Below the pieces are notes generated by a model. The model did no database searches and was not told where the DNA came from. It saw only the letters and a program-made list of their open reading frames with translations. This document shows, piece after piece, positions 18,107-26,063 of a stretch of 64,000 nt of DNA. Source of the stretch: Flavobacteriaceae bacterium (GTDB lineage: Bacteria > Bacteroidota > Bacteroidia > Flavobacteriales > Flavobacteriaceae); assembly GCA_018657955.1 (NCBI GenBank), contig JABHWD010000012.1, forward strand, positions 1-64,000, read 5' to 3'. The position numbers and the translations under genes were made by a program. How positions within the stretch are numbered: the first letter of the stretch is position 1; every line of letters starts with the position of its first letter.

Positions 18107-18859
18107 ATGATTAATTCCAGAATATTTCTTTTTATAGCACTTTTTTTAACTAACATATTTGTTTATTCACAGAATGAATATGCCTTTTCATTAGAAACAA
18201 CTGATGGAATTGTGATAGAGGACAATGAAGTTCTTGAATTTTCAGAAATTACATACCCGGATGCATCTTTTGATTTTTATGTAAGAAATGATACATCAGA
18301 AGCAATTAATGTAAAAATTGAAGTTGTAAGTTTTTCTGGAACCGATGGAAGTTCAATGGAATTATGTTTTGGAGAATGCTATTATGGTATAAGTGCAAAT
18401 CAAAGTTATCCATCTAATTCTTTTGTAACTATTAACCCTAATGAAACCCAATCATCATCTGGGGATCATTTTTTCAATCAAGATTCTGGAGATGGAAGTA
18501 CACCGGTAGAATACACATTTCGTTTTTATATGGTTGATGGAGACGGAAATGAGGTGGTTAGTACGGCAGAATTATTTACCGAATTATCTGTAGGATATTA
18601 TTATTCTTCTACTCTAAGTGTTGATGATTTTGATCAAATTAATGCTACATTTTCTCATTCAAATGGTATATTAAAAATACACTCTGAAAAAAAGTATCAA
18701 CTAAATATATATGACGTAAGAGGTTCTTTAATTATAGAAAAAAATATTCAAATAGGAGATAATTATATTAATTCATCAATTATACCAAATCATTTGTATT
18801 TGTTGAATTTTACACAAGAAAATGGAACTTCAATATTCAAGAAAATTATATTGAATTAA
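18107..18859 (+). CDS. Small secreted protein with T9SS sorting domain and CxxxC pair
   Basis: A 250-residue protein with a signal peptide (MINSRIFLFIALFLTNIFVY, then SQ). An Ig-like beta domain covers about residues 22-165. It contains the only two cysteines, in LCFGECYY (C87 and C91). A C-terminal type A sorting domain follows (YQLNIYDVRGSLIIEKNI to FKKIILN). The central domain is not one I recognise by family. The ATG at 18107 gives a proper signal peptide, whereas the earlier TTG at 18080 would prepend nine residues and overlaps the promoter box. It ends with a 4-base TTAA overlap with the convergent DUF6029 gene. It sits between two Omp28-type genes, so a role with those redox-like surface proteins is inferred. 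Confidence 0.7.
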   Translation: MINSRIFLFIALFLTNIFVYSQNEYAFSLETTDGIVIEDNEVLEFSEITYPDASFDFYVRNDTSEAINVKIEVVSFSGTDGSSMELCFGECYYGISANQSYPSNSFVTINPNETQSSSGDHFFNQDSGDGSTPVEYTFRFYMVDGDGNEVVSTAELFTELSVGYYYSSTLSVDDFDQINATFSHSNGILKIHSEKKYQLNIYDVRGSLIIEKNIQIGDNYINSSIIPNHLYLLNFTQENGTSIFKKIILN

Positions 18860-20499
18860 AAAGAATAACTAAGGTTTAGATTGAAGCCGTTACTCTCTGG
18901 AACATATCTACATACCCCGCCAATACATATAAGTCCACCTCTTTGTCTTCCGTAGTTAAGACTTACTCTAGTACTATTTTTTGAATAACTACCACCTAGG
19001 TTATAGTAATGTATTTTGTCAGATCTTCCGTAATTCCATCCATCTGAAACAAAAACATTTACCGATGATGAGATTCCATATTCATAAACCAATCCTAGCC
19101 AGTTTTTTCTATCATTTTTAGTCCATAAATGTTGAAGTACCCCTCTAGAAGATTTTCCATTTGCATGAAGATAATTTGCTTCAATAACTCCAACTTTTGC
19201 TTTGATATCTCCTTGAACACCAAGGGGACCACCCAATGTAATTCCCTTGTCTATAATTACATCTAAAAAGGTAATTGCTGTTCTTAATTTAGAATTCCAT
19301 CTATTTTTTATTTCCAAGTTTAAATCTCTATAATATCTATCTCCATTTCCAATAAATTTTACATCGTATGAATTATCTTGATTAAATGTGGACTCTATGC
19401 CGCTCCAGTATGAAAAATTAAAAGCAATTTTTGTCTTATATTTTCCTAGGAAATTATCTTTATCAAAGGTGTAATAAAAATCATTTTGGAAGCCTACTTC
19501 ACCTGATCTTTTTTCAATGGAATTCATTACCAATCGAGGCTGTGAATTGTATACATAAATATTTGTTAGTAGATAGTCCTGCTGTTTACTAAGAGTAGGG
19601 GTAAAGCTCAATGTTTTTTGATTATAGATATTTCCCTCTGCTAGTCTATCACTATAGAAATTAAAATTTTCTAGCCTTCTAAATGTTGTATTTATTCCAA
19701 TTCCTTTTTTTGAATATCCTAAATCTACTTGTAAGGCTGTACCATCATATAGTCTGTTAGATACTAAATTATTTTCATTGGCTATCACATCAGGATCTTT
19801 TATAACCCCTTCTATATTAAGAGAAAAGTCACCTGCATACATATTTAATCTACCGCCATAGGCTGAAACATTTGAAGGAATCGAGTCGTTTGCCCCATTC
19901 TCTTGGTATCTATTTACAATACTAGAACCAATAGACAAATCAACTTCTTTTAGATTAAGCATTTGATTTAGATTTATTTCAGTATTTAATCCTTGAATCG
20001 TTGATGCTGTGTAATTAAATCCATCTCTTTGCTGACCATACAAGGCTGTCAATTCAATATTATCCGATGGGTAATATTTTAATTTTATTCCTTTAATTGC
20101 GTTATTTATGCCTAGTTGACGATCTTCCCATGATCTAAAAATGAGTCCGTTACCAAACTGTTCATAAAAAGAACCTACCGTTATATCACTTTTCTCATTT
20201 TGAATCTTTATAAAGTAATTAGTTATTTTATTTTGATTATCGAGTTCAGGATAAAACCCTAGCAGTGAACTAGGCAAATAACCTTCGTATTGAATACCAG
20301 CTAGAATATTATTTATTTGGTAGTTTATTTGAAAATAATTATTTGATCTAAAGTTATCTTCAGGAGATATAAAATCTAATGACTGGTCATTTTGTAGTAA
20401 TTGCGAATTACTTTCAAAACTACCATAGATGTATGGCTGGTTCTGAGAAAAAATAAGTGAAGAGAAAAATAGAAATATTATGTAGAATATATTTTTCAT
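18856..20499 (-). CDS. DUF6029-type outer-membrane barrel protein with a C-terminal cysteine pair
   Basis: A 547-residue protein with a signal peptide (MKNIFYIIFLFFSSLIFSQ) and a sequence of alternating polar and hydrophobic beta strands ending in a phenylalanine (NLNLSYSF), as in outer-membrane barrels. The N-terminal YGSFESNSQLLQND and the GSFYEQFGNGLIFRSWEDRQLGI-like stretch match flavobacterial proteins annotated as DUF6029. It has exactly two cysteines, C525 and C530 in ICIGGVC, in what should be the last loop. Its start overlaps the stop of the TlpA-like gene by 4 bases (ATGA), so the two are translationally coupled. This suggests that a periplasmic thioredoxin acts on, or with, this barrel. 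No biochemical function is known to me. Confidence 0.7.
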   Translation of the reverse strand: MKNIFYIIFLFFSSLIFSQNQPYIYGSFESNSQLLQNDQSLDFISPEDNFRSNNYFQINYQINNILAGIQYEGYLPSSLLGFYPELDNQNKITNYFIKIQNEKSDITVGSFYEQFGNGLIFRSWEDRQLGINNAIKGIKLKYYPSDNIELTALYGQQRDGFNYTASTIQGLNTEINLNQMLNLKEVDLSIGSSIVNRYQENGANDSIPSNVSAYGGRLNMYAGDFSLNIEGVIKDPDVIANENNLVSNRLYDGTALQVDLGYSKKGIGINTTFRRLENFNFYSDRLAEGNIYNQKTLSFTPTLSKQQDYLLTNIYVYNSQPRLVMNSIEKRSGEVGFQNDFYYTFDKDNFLGKYKTKIAFNFSYWSGIESTFNQDNSYDVKFIGNGDRYYRDLNLEIKNRWNSKLRTAITFLDVIIDKGITLGGPLGVQGDIKAKVGVIEANYLHANGKSSRGVLQHLWTKNDRKNWLGLVYEYGISSSVNVFVSDGWNYGRSDKIHYYNLGGSYSKNSTRVSLNYGRQRGGLICIGGVCRYVPESNGFNLNLSYSF

Positions 20500-20981
20500 T
20501 CTTTGGAAAGTGTTTTGAGTTTTTCAAAAAGTTCATATTCATCACCATTTCTATAACCTGTGTGTTGATACAGAATCTTATTATTTCTAACGATTATTGT
20601 TACAGGAATAGCGGAAGCTCCTAATGACCTTTTTAAATTATGATTTGTATCTAAAAGAATATTATGTTCCCATCCTTTTCCATTAACTAATGCTTTTGCC
20701 CTGTTGATAGATCTGCTATCATCAACAGATATTGCATAAACTTCAAAATCAACTTGTGTTTTCCACTCGTCATATAATTCATTTATTGCATCCAGCTCTT
20801 TAATACACGGCACGCACCATGTTGCCCATAGGGACAAAATAGCGATCTTATCATTTGAAGTTAAATCAGCAACATTTACCTTATCCCCTTCAAATGTTTT
20901 AAGATTAATATTTGGCAGTGTTTTTTGGGAAAACCCAGCAAATGATAGTAGAAATACAGATAAGAAAATAAAATTTCTCAT
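20496..20981 (-). CDS. TlpA-like periplasmic thiol-disulfide oxidoreductase
   Basis: A 161-residue thioredoxin-fold protein with an N-terminal signal (MRNFIFLSVFLLSFAGFSQ). The active site is WATWCVPC (C56 and C59), and the cis-proline is in GASAIPVTIIV. It keeps the insert IAILSLWATW and the YDEWKTQVDFEVYAISVDD segment of the TlpA/ResA group. It would act in the periplasm as a thiol reductant for specific clients. It is the first gene of a two-gene unit with the DUF6029 barrel (4-base overlap) and is preceded by a TATCTTTG box at 20998-21005. It is divergent from the Omp28-type lipoprotein. Confidence 0.9.
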   Translation of the reverse strand: MRNFIFLSVFLLSFAGFSQKTLPNINLKTFEGDKVNVADLTSNDKIAILSLWATWCVPCIKELDAINELYDEWKTQVDFEVYAISVDDSRSINRAKALVNGKGWEHNILLDTNHNLKRSLGASAIPVTIIVRNNKILYQHTGYRNGDEYELFEKLKTLSKE

Positions 20982-20997
20982 ATGATATAATTTATTG

Positions 20998-21005
20998 CAA
21001 AGATA
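20998..21005 (-). promoter_or_regulatory. -7 promoter box for the TlpA-DUF6029 unit
   Basis: TATCTTTG on the minus strand, 16 bases before the TlpA ATG at 20981. Confidence 0.5.
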
Positions 21006-21046
21006 GTTTTGTTTTTAATTATAATTATAATTATTTCAAAAATATG

Positions 21047-21054
21047 TAAATTTG
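21047..21054 (+). promoter_or_regulatory. -7 promoter box for the Omp28-type lipoprotein
   Basis: TAAATTTG on the plus strand, 21 bases before the ATG at 21076. Confidence 0.45.
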
Positions 21055-21075
21055 ACTCCAGCTTAAGTAATTTTT

Positions 21076-22113
21076 ATGAACTCATTTCTAAAGTATCCTG
21101 CAATTTTATTAATGCTCATTGTAACATTGAGTTGTAGTAGGACTGAATCTTTTTTTTATGAAGTTGTTGAGCCTGAAATTGTAACAGGCTTAGTAGTTTA
21201 TCCATCATATTTAAGAAATCAAGAGATCACTTTTGAAGTATTTGATGCAGAGGGAAACAACATCACAATGGATTCTAATTTTATTGTTGATGGAGTATCA
21301 ATTGTGGGAAATCAAATCAGTTATCCTGAAATAGGCACTCATCAGGTATATGCGGAATATAGTATTGAATCAACAGTCTATAATAGTGATACAAGAACAT
21401 TTAATATTGTTATTCCTAAAACACGGGTTGTATTAGAAGATTATACTGGTACATGGTGCGGATATTGTCCTAATGTTAGCCATGCTATTGAAGAAATACG
21501 AATGATTACTGATGATATTTCAGTTGTAGCCATACACTATGCGGATGAAATGACAATTTCACCAGGATTAGATCTTATAAATGAATTTAATATCACCGGT
21601 TACCCAACTGCAAGAATAAATAGAACAGTGGATTGGTCCTATCCTTATGGTTCAAGCCAAATTGAATCACTAATTGAGACAGATAATTCAATTGCTATTT
21701 CAATTGACAGCCATATGATTGACATGAGTATGTTGCAAGTTCAGCTTAGGGTTGTTTCTGAGGAAGATCTAAGTGATCACAAAGTAATTGCCTATTTAGT
21801 AGAGGATAATCTAATCTATGACCAGACCAATTATTATAATTACGATGAGAATAGTTACTTTTTTGGAATGGGAAATCCAATAGTAAATTTTGTTCATAAT
21901 GATGTGTTACGACACTCATTTACTGATGCTTTAGGAAATCCTATGGAGAATCCAACTCCTGCATTAAACGATACTTTTTTTAATTATTCTTTTGAAATTG
22001 ATTCGGGACATACTCTTGCCAATCTAGGAATAGTTGTTATGATAGTAAATCAGAATAATACAGCAATTAATTCACAATTTTCAGAAATAAATTATTTCCA
22101 GGATTTTAATTAG
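21076..22113 (+). CDS. Omp28-type thioredoxin-like lipoprotein
   Basis: A 345-residue lipoprotein. The lipobox VTLSC puts the lipidated cysteine at residue 20. An Ig-like domain covers about residues 30-115. It is followed by an Omp28-type thioredoxin-like domain with VVLEDYTGTWCGYCPNV, where the CxxC is C128-G-Y-C131, and FNITGYPTARINR, where the proline occupies the cis-proline position. No T9SS sorting domain is present, so it should stay membrane-anchored, unlike the larger Omp28-type cargo at 15996-18038. It is divergent from the TlpA-DUF6029 unit and abuts the convergent pruA stop with no gap. A role in thiol handling at the outer membrane is inferred. Confidence 0.8.
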   Translation: MNSFLKYPAILLMLIVTLSCSRTESFFYEVVEPEIVTGLVVYPSYLRNQEITFEVFDAEGNNITMDSNFIVDGVSIVGNQISYPEIGTHQVYAEYSIESTVYNSDTRTFNIVIPKTRVVLEDYTGTWCGYCPNVSHAIEEIRMITDDISVVAIHYADEMTISPGLDLINEFNITGYPTARINRTVDWSYPYGSSQIESLIETDNSIAISIDSHMIDMSMLQVQLRVVSEEDLSDHKVIAYLVEDNLIYDQTNYYNYDENSYFFGMGNPIVNFVHNDVLRHSFTDALGNPMENPTPALNDTFFNYSFEIDSGHTLANLGIVVMIVNQNNTAINSQFSEINYFQDFN

Positions 22114-23745
22114 TTAGTCTTTACCAAGAAAAGGGTACCTATAATCTGTTGGCGTTACAAATGTCTCTTTAATTAATCTAGGAGACACCCATCTAAGTAG
22201 ATTTAACATACTACCAGCTTTATCATTTGTCCCTGAACCTCTAGCACCACCAAAAGGCTGCTTTCCAACTACAGCGCCGGTTGGCTTGTCGTTTACATAG
22301 AAATTTCCAGCTGCATTTCTTAATGCTTTTGTTACTTTTTCAATAACATTTCTGTCTTTAGATAAAACAGCACCAGTTAATGCATACTTAGTACTAGAGT
22401 CAATTAGACCCAATGTTTTATCAAAATCATTATCATCATAAACGTATATTGTAATAACTGGACCAAAAATTTCTTCCCTCATAGTAACATAATTAGGATC
22501 CTCAGCCACTAATACGGTTGGTTCAATGAAATACCCTTTTGATTTATTGTATGATCCACCTGCTATTACCTGAACTTTCGAATCAGCTTTAGCATTATCA
22601 ATATATTTTGCAATTTTATCAAATGAGTTTTCATGAATTACAGCAGTCATAAAATTGCTTAGATCATCAGGAGACCCCATGTTAATTGATTTTAAATCTT
22701 CAATTACGTTTGCTTTTACAGCATTCCATATAGATTTTGAAATATATCCTCTTGAGGCTGCACTACATTTTTGACCTTGAAATTCAAATGCACCTCTTGT
22801 TATTGCTGTAGATACTTCTTTTGGATTCGCAGATTTATGGGCAAGAATAAAATCTTTACCACCTGTCTCTCCTACAATTTTTGGATAGGTTTTATAATTT
22901 GAAATATTCGCTCCAATTTTTTTCCAAAAACTATTAAATACTACAGTTGATCCTGTAAAATGCAGTCCTGCAAAATCTCTACTTTCTAGAACTTTGTTTG
23001 AAATCATTTCCGGATCTCCGAAAACGGCATTTATAACACCATCAGGAAGTCCAGCTTCCTTATAAACATCAATTAAAATCTTTGCAGAATATACTTGACT
23101 ATCACTAGGTTTCCACACCACTACATTTCCTAACATTGCCATTGAAGCCGCTAGATTTCCAGCAATAGCAGTAAAATTAAAGGGTGTAACTGCATAAACA
23201 AAACCTTCTAGAGGTCTGTATTCTACGCGGTTCCATGCATCAGGATCACTATCAGGCTGGTTGCTGTAGATATCAGTAATGTATTGAACGTTAAATCTTA
23301 AGAAATCTATTAATTCACAAGCAGCATCAATTTCAGCTTGATGAATGGTTTTAGATTGTCCTATCATAGTTGCGGCATTTATTTTTGATCTGTATGGACC
23401 AGCAATAAGCTCAGCTGCTCTAAGAAATATTGCAGCTCTATTTTCCCAAGACATATTTTCCCAACTTTCTTTAGCATCTAATGCAGTTGAAATCGCTTGA
23501 TTAACATGAGATTCATTTGCTAAATAATACTTAGCTACTATATTTTTATGATCATGAGGAGGTGAAACAGAATTGGTTTCATCTGATTTAACATCTTTCC
23601 CATTGATATACATAGGAATTTCAATCTTTTCTTGAATCATCTTTTTGTATGTATTCAAGACCTCTTTTCTCTCACTTGAACCTGGTAAATATGACTTAAC
23701 AGGTTCGTTTATAGGTGTTGGAACTTTGAAAAATCCTATACTCAT
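22114..23745 (-). CDS. pruA: L-glutamate gamma-semialdehyde (delta-1-pyrroline-5-carboxylate) dehydrogenase
   Basis: A 543-residue NAD-dependent aldehyde dehydrogenase that oxidises glutamate semialdehyde to glutamate in proline degradation. Seen in order are the N-terminal FKVPTPINEPVKSYLPGS, YAVTPFNFTAIAGNL, GNVVVWKPSDSQ, HFTGSTVVF, KIVGETGGKDFILAHK and the catalytic cysteine in FQGQKCSAASRGYI, then EIFGPVITIYVY and KPTGAVVGKQPFGGARGSG. The length and insertions match the group found in Bacteroidota and eukaryotes (ALDH4A1-like). No proline dehydrogenase gene is beside it in this window. Confidence 0.93.
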   Translation of the reverse strand: MSIGFFKVPTPINEPVKSYLPGSSERKEVLNTYKKMIQEKIEIPMYINGKDVKSDETNSVSPPHDHKNIVAKYYLANESHVNQAISTALDAKESWENMSWENRAAIFLRAAELIAGPYRSKINAATMIGQSKTIHQAEIDAACELIDFLRFNVQYITDIYSNQPDSDPDAWNRVEYRPLEGFVYAVTPFNFTAIAGNLAASMAMLGNVVVWKPSDSQVYSAKILIDVYKEAGLPDGVINAVFGDPEMISNKVLESRDFAGLHFTGSTVVFNSFWKKIGANISNYKTYPKIVGETGGKDFILAHKSANPKEVSTAITRGAFEFQGQKCSAASRGYISKSIWNAVKANVIEDLKSINMGSPDDLSNFMTAVIHENSFDKIAKYIDNAKADSKVQVIAGGSYNKSKGYFIEPTVLVAEDPNYVTMREEIFGPVITIYVYDDNDFDKTLGLIDSSTKYALTGAVLSKDRNVIEKVTKALRNAAGNFYVNDKPTGAVVGKQPFGGARGSGTNDKAGSMLNLLRWVSPRLIKETFVTPTDYRYPFLGKD

Positions 23746-23808
23746 AATTAAAATATTTAGCTGTTAATTTTTTGTGAATTTACAATTTATTTTTTGAGAA
23801 ATAAATTA

Positions 23809-24195
23809 TTAGTTCATTGCAAAGGGTGCACTCAATTTAAAAGTAGGAATAACTACATCGAATTTTTTAGTTGTAGTAAAATCAACCATTTTATAATGAC
23901 CATACATCGCTCCAAAAGGAGAAAGAAGTAAACATCCTGAACTATAGGTATGAGATTCTCCAGGGTTTATTACAGGTTTTTTACCAATGACTCCTTCACC
24001 AACAATCTCTTGTTCCTGATTAAGTGCATCTAAAATAATCCAATGACGTGAGTTGAGTTGAACTGAATCTTTACTATGATTTTCAATAGTCACTTTATAT
24101 CCAAAAGCATAATGTGTTTTGTTGTTTTTATAAAAAGTTCCTTCAAAATCTGTTTGAACGGAAATTTTAATACCTCTTGTGACTTGTTGAACCAT
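23809..24195 (-). CDS. apaG: ApaG family protein
   Basis: A 128-residue protein consisting of one ApaG/DUF525 immunoglobulin-like domain. Visible hallmarks are the YKNNKTHYAFGYKVTIENHS segment, VQLNSRHWIILDALN, the EVVGEGVVG-like IVGEGVIGKKPVINPGE, and FGAMYGHYKM. ApaG is linked to Co2+/Mg2+ resistance and diadenosine tetraphosphate levels in enterobacteria, though its biochemical role is not settled. It stands alone, with pruA 63 bases downstream on the same strand. Confidence 0.92.
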   Translation of the reverse strand: MVQQVTRGIKISVQTDFEGTFYKNNKTHYAFGYKVTIENHSKDSVQLNSRHWIILDALNQEQEIVGEGVIGKKPVINPGESHTYSSGCLLLSPFGAMYGHYKMVDFTTTKKFDVVIPTFKLSAPFAMN

Positions 24196-24296
24196 AGTTG
24201 TAAAGTATTTTTTAAATGTATAAAAAAAAATAATATTTAACTACTAATTTAAAACAAGAAGATATGCCTATGGTTTAGTTGGTAGTAGTTTTTCAA
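24196..24296. other. Intergenic stretch with an imperfect inverted repeat
   Basis: Between apaG and the cupin gene. AACTACTA at 24239-24246 and TAGTAGTT at 24283-24290 can pair over 8 bases around a 36-base loop. The part GGTTTAGTTGGTAG resembles a tRNA D-arm, but no acceptor partner is found. It may be a weak terminator region for the minus-strand cupin transcript, or chance in AT-rich DNA. Confidence 0.25.
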
Positions 24297-24620
24297 TTAG
24301 TTATTTATAGATCCAACAAGAAGAAAGCATTCAGAATCAGTAGGGTTATTTATACTGTGTTTTTTTGAGTTTGGTAAAATAAAAAAATCATCTTTCTCTC
24401 CATTATAATTATTCTGTCCAATAGTAATTTTTGGGTTTCCTTCAAGAACATAAATAAATTCTGTTTTATTAGGGTGAAGGTGAGAAGGATATGTGGAACA
24501 GGAATCTACTTTGACCTTCTTTAAACCACCATTTTCCAAGTTAATTAGATTCTTTCCAGAGAAACCTTTTACTTTCCCAATTTCCCAATCCATTAGATTA
24601 GTTTTTTTATAGTTTTCCAT
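24297..24620 (-). CDS. Small cupin-domain protein
   Basis: A 107-residue single-domain cupin. The conserved barrel shows PSHLHPNKTEFIYVLEGNPK (HxH and Glu metal-site residues, motif 1), and FFILPNSKKHSINNPTDSEC with the motif 2 histidine. A metal site of two His, Glu and one His is therefore intact. The substrate cannot be predicted, since single cupins include sugar isomerases, dioxygenases and sensors. The ATG at 24620 is preferred to a TTG nine bases further upstream. No operon partner is obvious. Confidence 0.75.
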   Translation of the reverse strand: MENYKKTNLMDWEIGKVKGFSGKNLINLENGGLKKVKVDSCSTYPSHLHPNKTEFIYVLEGNPKITIGQNNYNGEKDDFFILPNSKKHSINNPTDSECFLLVGSINN

Positions 24621-24672
24621 TATTTTCAATTTTGACTATCGTTTTTAAATTAATACCTACAATTTACAATAA

Positions 24673-25941
24673 TTAGTTGGTAATATTTATGGAACTGGCT
24701 TGGCCCATACCAATAACCCTGTCATACCTATATCCATAACCTCTATAGTATATTAATACTTTATAATCATTTTCAGTTTCATCATAATTTCCACTTACTC
24801 CACCTTGATTAATTTCATCATACTCATTTACCAATACATACTTATAATTGTAAAAACCTTGTTTTAGCTTTAGAATTAATTGATATGAATCTAAAGAACT
24901 ATTATATGTCATTTTATATTTAGGCTGTATGCTATAATTATTAAAAGCGCCTACTATATATATTGATTCACTGGGTCTATTAGTGCTATTCTTTAATGAA
25001 AAGTGAATATTTACATAGTCAGCTTCAATATCAATATCATCAGCATTTAAAGCTGTTGTTAAAAAGCCTCCATTAATATCTGGATTGTATGTATAGGAGT
25101 TATTAAACCTATGGTAATCAGTAAACAGATAGTTATGATAGATATCATAAAGATTAAAGGTCCTAATATTAAGATTTGAACTTCTTATTTCTTTGTTTTC
25201 AAAAAACAGATATTCATTTCCACCCCAGAAACTCGACTCTTCATCGTATTTGAAAATTAATTTAGAGCCAATGGTATATTGAGCCTTTAAATTACTAATA
25301 GAAGTGCTTAGATTATTGTTCTGAATGATTAAAGTTCTTACTGTGTTTTTTGGATTATTTAATTGAATTGTTACTGGATTTACTTCAAAATTTACTGATT
25401 GTTTAGTATGTATATATTTTAAATTTCTTAGTCTTTTTATTTGTGTTGGAACTGTTGTTATGCTCTCATAGACAATAAATTTTCTACTAAAAATAATATT
25501 TCCATATTCATCATATATTTTTAGAATATAATTTCCAGATTTTATAATTCTAACATCTTGATTTGGTATTTCAAGTTTGTAATGAGAATACATCTGATAA
25601 GTATTAAAAGATGTTTTATAGTTTTGAATTTTAATATTATCAAATCCTCTTAAATATTCTGATTTAATTAACTGAGATTTAGACCAATCAAAATTTAGCT
25701 GATCAATTGTATAGTAGTAATCTTCCTCCTCATTATTAAGTACATCAAAATCTAGAGTAAACCTTTCTCCAAGTTTTATTACAGGAAGATTAGTTGAATA
25801 GTTTTCTTGATTGGTTGTAAAGCTAACTGTATTAATATATTCTGGAGGATTTAACTCTTTTTCAATTTGACCAAATATTGGATTAATTATTAAAAAGTTT
25901 AGACAAACCAATAGAAACATAAACTTATATAAATCAATCAT
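24673..25941 (-). CDS. T9SS Plug-type protein (DUF5103)
   Basis: About 422 residues, with a signal peptide (MIDLYKFMFLLVCLNFLIIN, cut near FGQ). Beta-rich domains include the family stretch LNFDWSKSQLIKSEYLRGFD, NPKNTVRTLIIQNN, DGGFYSRN-type region NPDINGGFLTTA, and an E-set-like C-terminal part (YIVGAFNNYSIQ, ending MGQASSINITN). This fits DUF5103. One member was found as the Plug protein closing the SprA translocon of T9SS in Flavobacterium johnsoniae. An in-frame ATG at 25974 could add 11 residues, but the signal peptide is cleaner from 25941. It is divergent from nqrA. Confidence 0.8.
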   Translation of the reverse strand: MIDLYKFMFLLVCLNFLIINPIFGQIEKELNPPEYINTVSFTTNQENYSTNLPVIKLGERFTLDFDVLNNEEEDYYYTIDQLNFDWSKSQLIKSEYLRGFDNIKIQNYKTSFNTYQMYSHYKLEIPNQDVRIIKSGNYILKIYDEYGNIIFSRKFIVYESITTVPTQIKRLRNLKYIHTKQSVNFEVNPVTIQLNNPKNTVRTLIIQNNNLSTSISNLKAQYTIGSKLIFKYDEESSFWGGNEYLFFENKEIRSSNLNIRTFNLYDIYHNYLFTDYHRFNNSYTYNPDINGGFLTTALNADDIDIEADYVNIHFSLKNSTNRPSESIYIVGAFNNYSIQPKYKMTYNSSLDSYQLILKLKQGFYNYKYVLVNEYDEINQGGVSGNYDETENDYKVLIYYRGYGYRYDRVIGMGQASSINITN

Positions 25942-26016
25942 ATTTAAGGGCAGTGTTATACTAATTATTTTCATTAAAAATAATCAAAAAATATTGTAAA
26001 ATCTTTAATATTGATT

Positions 26017-26024
26017 TACTTTTG
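26017..26024 (+). promoter_or_regulatory. -7 promoter box for the nqr-apbE operon
   Basis: TACTTTTG matches TAnnTTTG and gives a leader of about 35 bases before the nqrA ATG at 26064. It overlaps the TTG at 26022, making that an unlikely start. Confidence 0.5.
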
Positions 26025-26063
26025 CAGCGAATAAAAACTCCATTTAATTTTATTCTCCCGACT

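Noticed and set aside
24264-24290. String GGTTTAGTTGGTAG like a tRNA D-arm near the cupin stop
   Set aside because: No matching 3' acceptor, anticodon arm or T-arm within about 80 bases, so not a tRNA gene.
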